From: an uncultured Bacteroidales bacterium
GTDB lineage: Bacteria > Bacteroidota > Bacteroidia > Bacteroidales > P3
Reading direction: 5' to 3'
Assembly (NCBI GenBank): GCA_910578275.1
Contig: CAJTPR010000002.1
Span: forward strand, 198,358-262,357
DNA: 64,000 nucleotides
Numbering within the stretch: the stretch's first letter is position 1; each line of letters opens with the position of its first letter. Below the pieces are notes generated by a model, which saw only the letters and a program-made list of their open reading frames with translations, was not told where the DNA came from and made no database searches. Both the position numbers and the translations under genes were made by a program. Below, piece after piece: positions 62,301 to 64,000 of this stretch.

Positions 62301-63829
62301 CCGCCGAAGTTCCATGCCTGTTCGTCGCCGAAATGCACGACGGTCTTGAATTCGAGGGAGATGTCCTTTTGTCGGACGGAAGCTTTCAAGTCTTTGATAG
62401 AGACAGGGAAATTCTTGATTTTCATCTCATCGTCCCATTTGAGGCACTTCAATCCGAAATAAGGTTCCCGGTTTCGGATCTTCATTTCCTTGAATTCCAC
62501 GTTGGCCAGGCCGAAACGGTCGTTCTCCTTGGCGACGGGATTCAGTTTCATCTTTCCCGAAAGGCAAGCCTCCAAGAGCAGTTCCTTGCCTTTTTCCTTT
62601 TGTACTTTCAAGTAGGAAGACTTGTGGATTTCCACTTCGCGGGCTTTCATGAAGTCGAATCTCACTTTCTCGCCCAGGCCGAGCTCCACGCTCCATGAGC
62701 CGTCGCTTTGGAAATGCGCGTCGTAGGCGTAGGCGTCAGCCTTGCTTACCGGAAGTTCTATCTTGCCCTCCATTCCGCCGCCCTTGAGCCGGTTTCGGGT
62801 AAACTCCATTTCGAACTTGTCGATCGAGAATCCCCATTCGCCCAGGATACCCTCGTCCAGTGGCAGTACGTCTTCGGCCGACACGGTGCCCGTAAGGCCT
62901 TTTTCGTCTATCCAAAGGTTCTTTGCCGACACGGCGGGGCGGACGTTGTCCTTGCGCGTGATGTAGTCGGGGAAGCGCAGGCGGATTCTTTTCATGAATA
63001 TCCCTTGCCAGATTTCGCCGAAATCGGTTGGGTCGTTTTCACCCTTTGCGGATTTGTAGCCCTCGAAGCCGGGAGCGTTCCGGGTTTGGCTGAAATCGAA
63101 CGTCGCTTCTTCGGCCAGGAACGTCCAGTCGGGAATGGAACGCAACGCGAATTCGGGCAGGTTCAGTTTCACCACGATGTCGTCCAGTTCCTTGGCATGG
63201 CAGAAAAACGAAAACCGCAACGGTGCATCGGAGGGTTCGCCGTCGCTTATGGCCGTGAAGACGCTTTCGTTCAGTTCCAGCGTCGCGCTCAGCTGCAATT
63301 CCTTGAATCCCTCGCAATTCACTATGGCATAGGTGGGAGGCAGGCCGTCGGAGGAGTTGGCGTGTTCTCCGGCATCCTTCTTGCCGAGGAGGCGTATGCG
63401 GAACATGTCGCCTTTGCCTTTGATCGTGATGTCGCCCATCAAGGCCAGCTTGACGTCGCCGATGAACCCGCCCCGCTTGCTGATCAGTACTTTGTCGGCA
63501 CCGAAAAACAGTTTCCTGTCTTCGCCCTGCCAGTCGGGGCCTGAAATGCGCAGATATACGGCCAGTTCCGTGTTTTCCGCCCCGAACACGGCATCGGTCA
63601 CCAAGAGGTCGTAATCGGTATTGCCTATCGTGGTGCGCAAACCTACGGGCAATCTTTGCAATTCTCCGGGCGTGACCAAGTCGGTGCGACCCAGGTATTC
63701 TTCGAACTTTTCGAACCAATGTTTCACTTTCGATGCCTGACCGGATGAACCGCCGCCGTTTTCCTGTGCCCGGAGCAGGCTTGCGGAAAGAAAGAGAAAG
63801 AAAACAAGCAGGTAGGAGAGTCTTTTCAT
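59378..63829 (-). CDS. Giant exported protein (1483 residues) of unknown function
   Basis: The protein has a clear signal peptide (LLVFFLFLSASLLRAQ). Most of the rest is beta-rich. Residues ~50-500 form repeated strand units (DYDLLVTDAVFGAENTELAV, GGFIGDVKLALMGDITIKG, FRIRLLG). A middle part has glycine-rich membrane- or surface-like strands (FRYWYVDVMAALGATGIPVFPG). Near 1050-1200 come Ig-like domains (RIVEFRSHDILPAQVKLDYRLAVKAKEK). The C-terminal ~200 residues contain SRYETFPAKIAGTRLTETYR and VPDWAVYASELYVED. No sorting domain, transmembrane region or catalytic motif was found. The family is not one that I can name. It resembles large exported proteins that sit beside fibronectin type III proteins in other Bacteroidota. 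Confidence 0.82.
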   Translation of the reverse strand: MKRLSYLLVFFLFLSASLLRAQENGGGSSGQASKVKHWFEKFEEYLGRTDLVTPGELQRLPVGLRTTIGNTDYDLLVTDAVFGAENTELAVYLRISGPDWQGEDRKLFFGADKVLISKRGGFIGDVKLALMGDITIKGKGDMFRIRLLGKKDAGEHANSSDGLPPTYAIVNCEGFKELQLSATLELNESVFTAISDGEPSDAPLRFSFFCHAKELDDIVVKLNLPEFALRSIPDWTFLAEEATFDFSQTRNAPGFEGYKSAKGENDPTDFGEIWQGIFMKRIRLRFPDYITRKDNVRPAVSAKNLWIDEKGLTGTVSAEDVLPLDEGILGEWGFSIDKFEMEFTRNRLKGGGMEGKIELPVSKADAYAYDAHFQSDGSWSVELGLGEKVRFDFMKAREVEIHKSSYLKVQKEKGKELLLEACLSGKMKLNPVAKENDRFGLANVEFKEMKIRNREPYFGLKCLKWDDEMKIKNFPVSIKDLKASVRQKDISLEFKTVVHFGDEQAWNFGGELDLGIHSFIEKENNKQQWKFQGVKVGEAKVDFSNSFLSFNGHVKMKDDDPVYGNGFQGGVKLGIVPLHFSFQADMALGSTGFRYWYVDVMAALGATGIPVFPGFKISGLGGGAYRKMRFEQTTKPSNKSGLKYVPDPNSSLGVKASVLLATNDEKTFNAELSFEMLFNKNGGLSDLSLRGAGQLMANDFEGIRRFPKKVEQLASKIQPSLEDQRRAIAKEAAISAQVDLKLDVAAKRFTADCDAFMDLGVIKGAGANGKIGSVGMSFGGDDRQWYIKAGEPAHPLGLKVKIGAVQASLDSYFMTGSHLPAFPPMPSKVSTLLGHSRHETPDLSQLEKGAGFAFGSHFRLGTGTIPLLLFYARFDAEVGFDIMMKRYLNTLCAETGRQPGMNGWYAQGQAYAYMMADMGLYLKLFGRKRNFSILKGEVGAMLKAGLPAPSSFAGGFGVNVSILNGLVKGRFHVDFDLGEACTMSSQGFADGAEIIADMHPAENARDVDVFTIPQAAFTLPMETEINEEYDNEKKDIKLKLDQYELWHGGTRLDGKFKWNEEKRIVEFRSHDILPAQVKLDYRLAVKAKEKKGSSWTDLKDEEGAAYKEERRYAFTTGNAPDSIPWSNVRCCYPVRDQRYFLPKEHKTGFIYLKQGMKDLLTDEDYSKRVYFVSGNDTLRAAFSYNQAEKRILWYFPDGFKPQAGYEALFVLQYKGKPSVPVSHPSAADVSDPISSTRTTGVTLYEGQGGKLEQESIRLGKASIMTSDKDKLVLRYRFSCSRYETFPAKIAGTRLTETYRTPVLHDDGQGGYYTHSPDVHYLQAAMKAGEPFDQAERTGTTYSDNRPLVRAYADLGTENYYRNHVYPLVYEAYPYNNAVKFERTGEHPQIVPDWAVYASELYVEDDNDRFPWIYCQPLQYKKDFDEVLVGVAEAGIFALPFHYRWLNKSFVPIKKGFYPVELRHVLPDGTLTSVQRAVFNNKWD

Positions 63830-63851
63830 GACGGGAAATTGTTGTTTCGGG

Positions 63852-63859
63852 CAAAAGTA
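63852..63859 (-). promoter_or_regulatory. -7 promoter element of the giant exported-protein operon
   Basis: On the minus strand this is TACTTTTG, a full TAnnTTTG match 22 bases upstream of the start codon. No -33 TTTG was found at the usual distance. Confidence 0.6.
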
Positions 63860-63888
63860 AAGGCGTGAGATACCCCGTCATAAGATAT

Positions 63889-63927
63889 TAAGTTAAAGTT
63901 TCTTAACGTTTAACGATTTTTAACTTA
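63889..63927. repeat. AT-rich inverted repeat upstream of the giant exported-protein operon
   Basis: TAAGTTAAA (63889-63897) and TTTAACTTA (63919-63927) are perfect inverted copies 21 bases apart, with further TTAACG units between. It lies about 30-70 bases upstream of the -7 element and could be a regulator site or an UP-like region. The rest of the window up to 64000 shows no supported gene. Confidence 0.5.
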
Positions 63928-64000
63928 TGGAATGGCGTGACCAAAGGAAACGGAGAAAGAAAGGAATAAGGTCGGATCCGCGCATGCCGAGCCATCGGCT

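Noticed and set aside
63927..64000. Short open frame (MEWRDQRKRRKKG...) running out of the right edge on the plus strand
   Set aside because: Only about 24 codons are visible, with a basic low-complexity start inside an AT-rich promoter region; not enough to call a gene.

Overview
The window is a chromosomal segment of a member of the Bacteroidota, most likely order Bacteroidales. Three lines of evidence support this. Three large secreted proteins and one carboxypeptidase end in a type A C-terminal sorting domain of the type IX secretion system (a 'YPNP' start and a short basic tail). Many genes are preceded by the Bacteroidota -7 element TAnnTTTG. The enzymes are typical of anaerobic gut or oral Bacteroidales: gdhA, bcd-etfBA, a biotin-dependent acyl-CoA carboxylase pair, methylmalonyl-CoA mutase small subunit and glycine-lipid acyltransferases. 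A genus cannot be given from this window. No rRNA, CRISPR array, insertion sequence or phage was seen. There are two tRNAs (Met-CAT and Phe-GAA).

Layout. 96-2960 (-) is a single reading frame joining a MurL-type epimerase to a MurD-type ligase. 3174-5203 (+) is a secreted M14 carboxypeptidase followed by rlmH. 5340-13531 holds two head-to-head giant type IX secreted paralogues. 13675-17056 (-) holds a zinc-ribbon protein, a lipoprotein, a biotin carrier and a carboxyltransferase. Then come fur and tRNA-Met (-), and a HAD hydrolase with an MltF-type lytic transglycosylase (+). 20540-25605 (+) is a run of six exported proteins of unknown function, followed by a cytidylate-kinase-like protein and a lone tyrosine recombinase.

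27503-30564 is bcd-etfB-etfA. 30640-38913 is mostly housekeeping: glyS, SUI1-like factor, dGTPase-like, NAD(P)H-hydrate dehydratase, S41 protease, tcdA and gdhA. 39073-43362 carries a lipoprotein, a DUF5723-like outer-membrane protein, rsmG and a PAP2 phosphatase, convergent with and overlapping obg. 44418-46974 is tRNA-Phe, a glycine-lipid acyltransferase pair and engB. 47043-51071 is mutA, mntP, queD and apbE. 51291-54674 is another type IX cargo. 54843-63829 (-) is a Pif1-like helicase downstream of two very large exported proteins.

How the genes work together. Several groups serve the cell envelope: MurL-MurD (peptidoglycan precursor), the MltF-like protein (peptidoglycan turnover), the glycine-lipid genes, PAP2, the S41 protease and many exported proteins. 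A second theme is anaerobic acyl-CoA chemistry: bcd-etfBA, carboxyltransferase plus biotin carrier, and mutA. The best candidates for undescribed biology are the exported-protein block at 20540-25605, the giant pair at 57111-63829, the paralogous pair at 5340-13531, and the MurL-MurD fusion. The fusion has a predictable function but an uncommon architecture.
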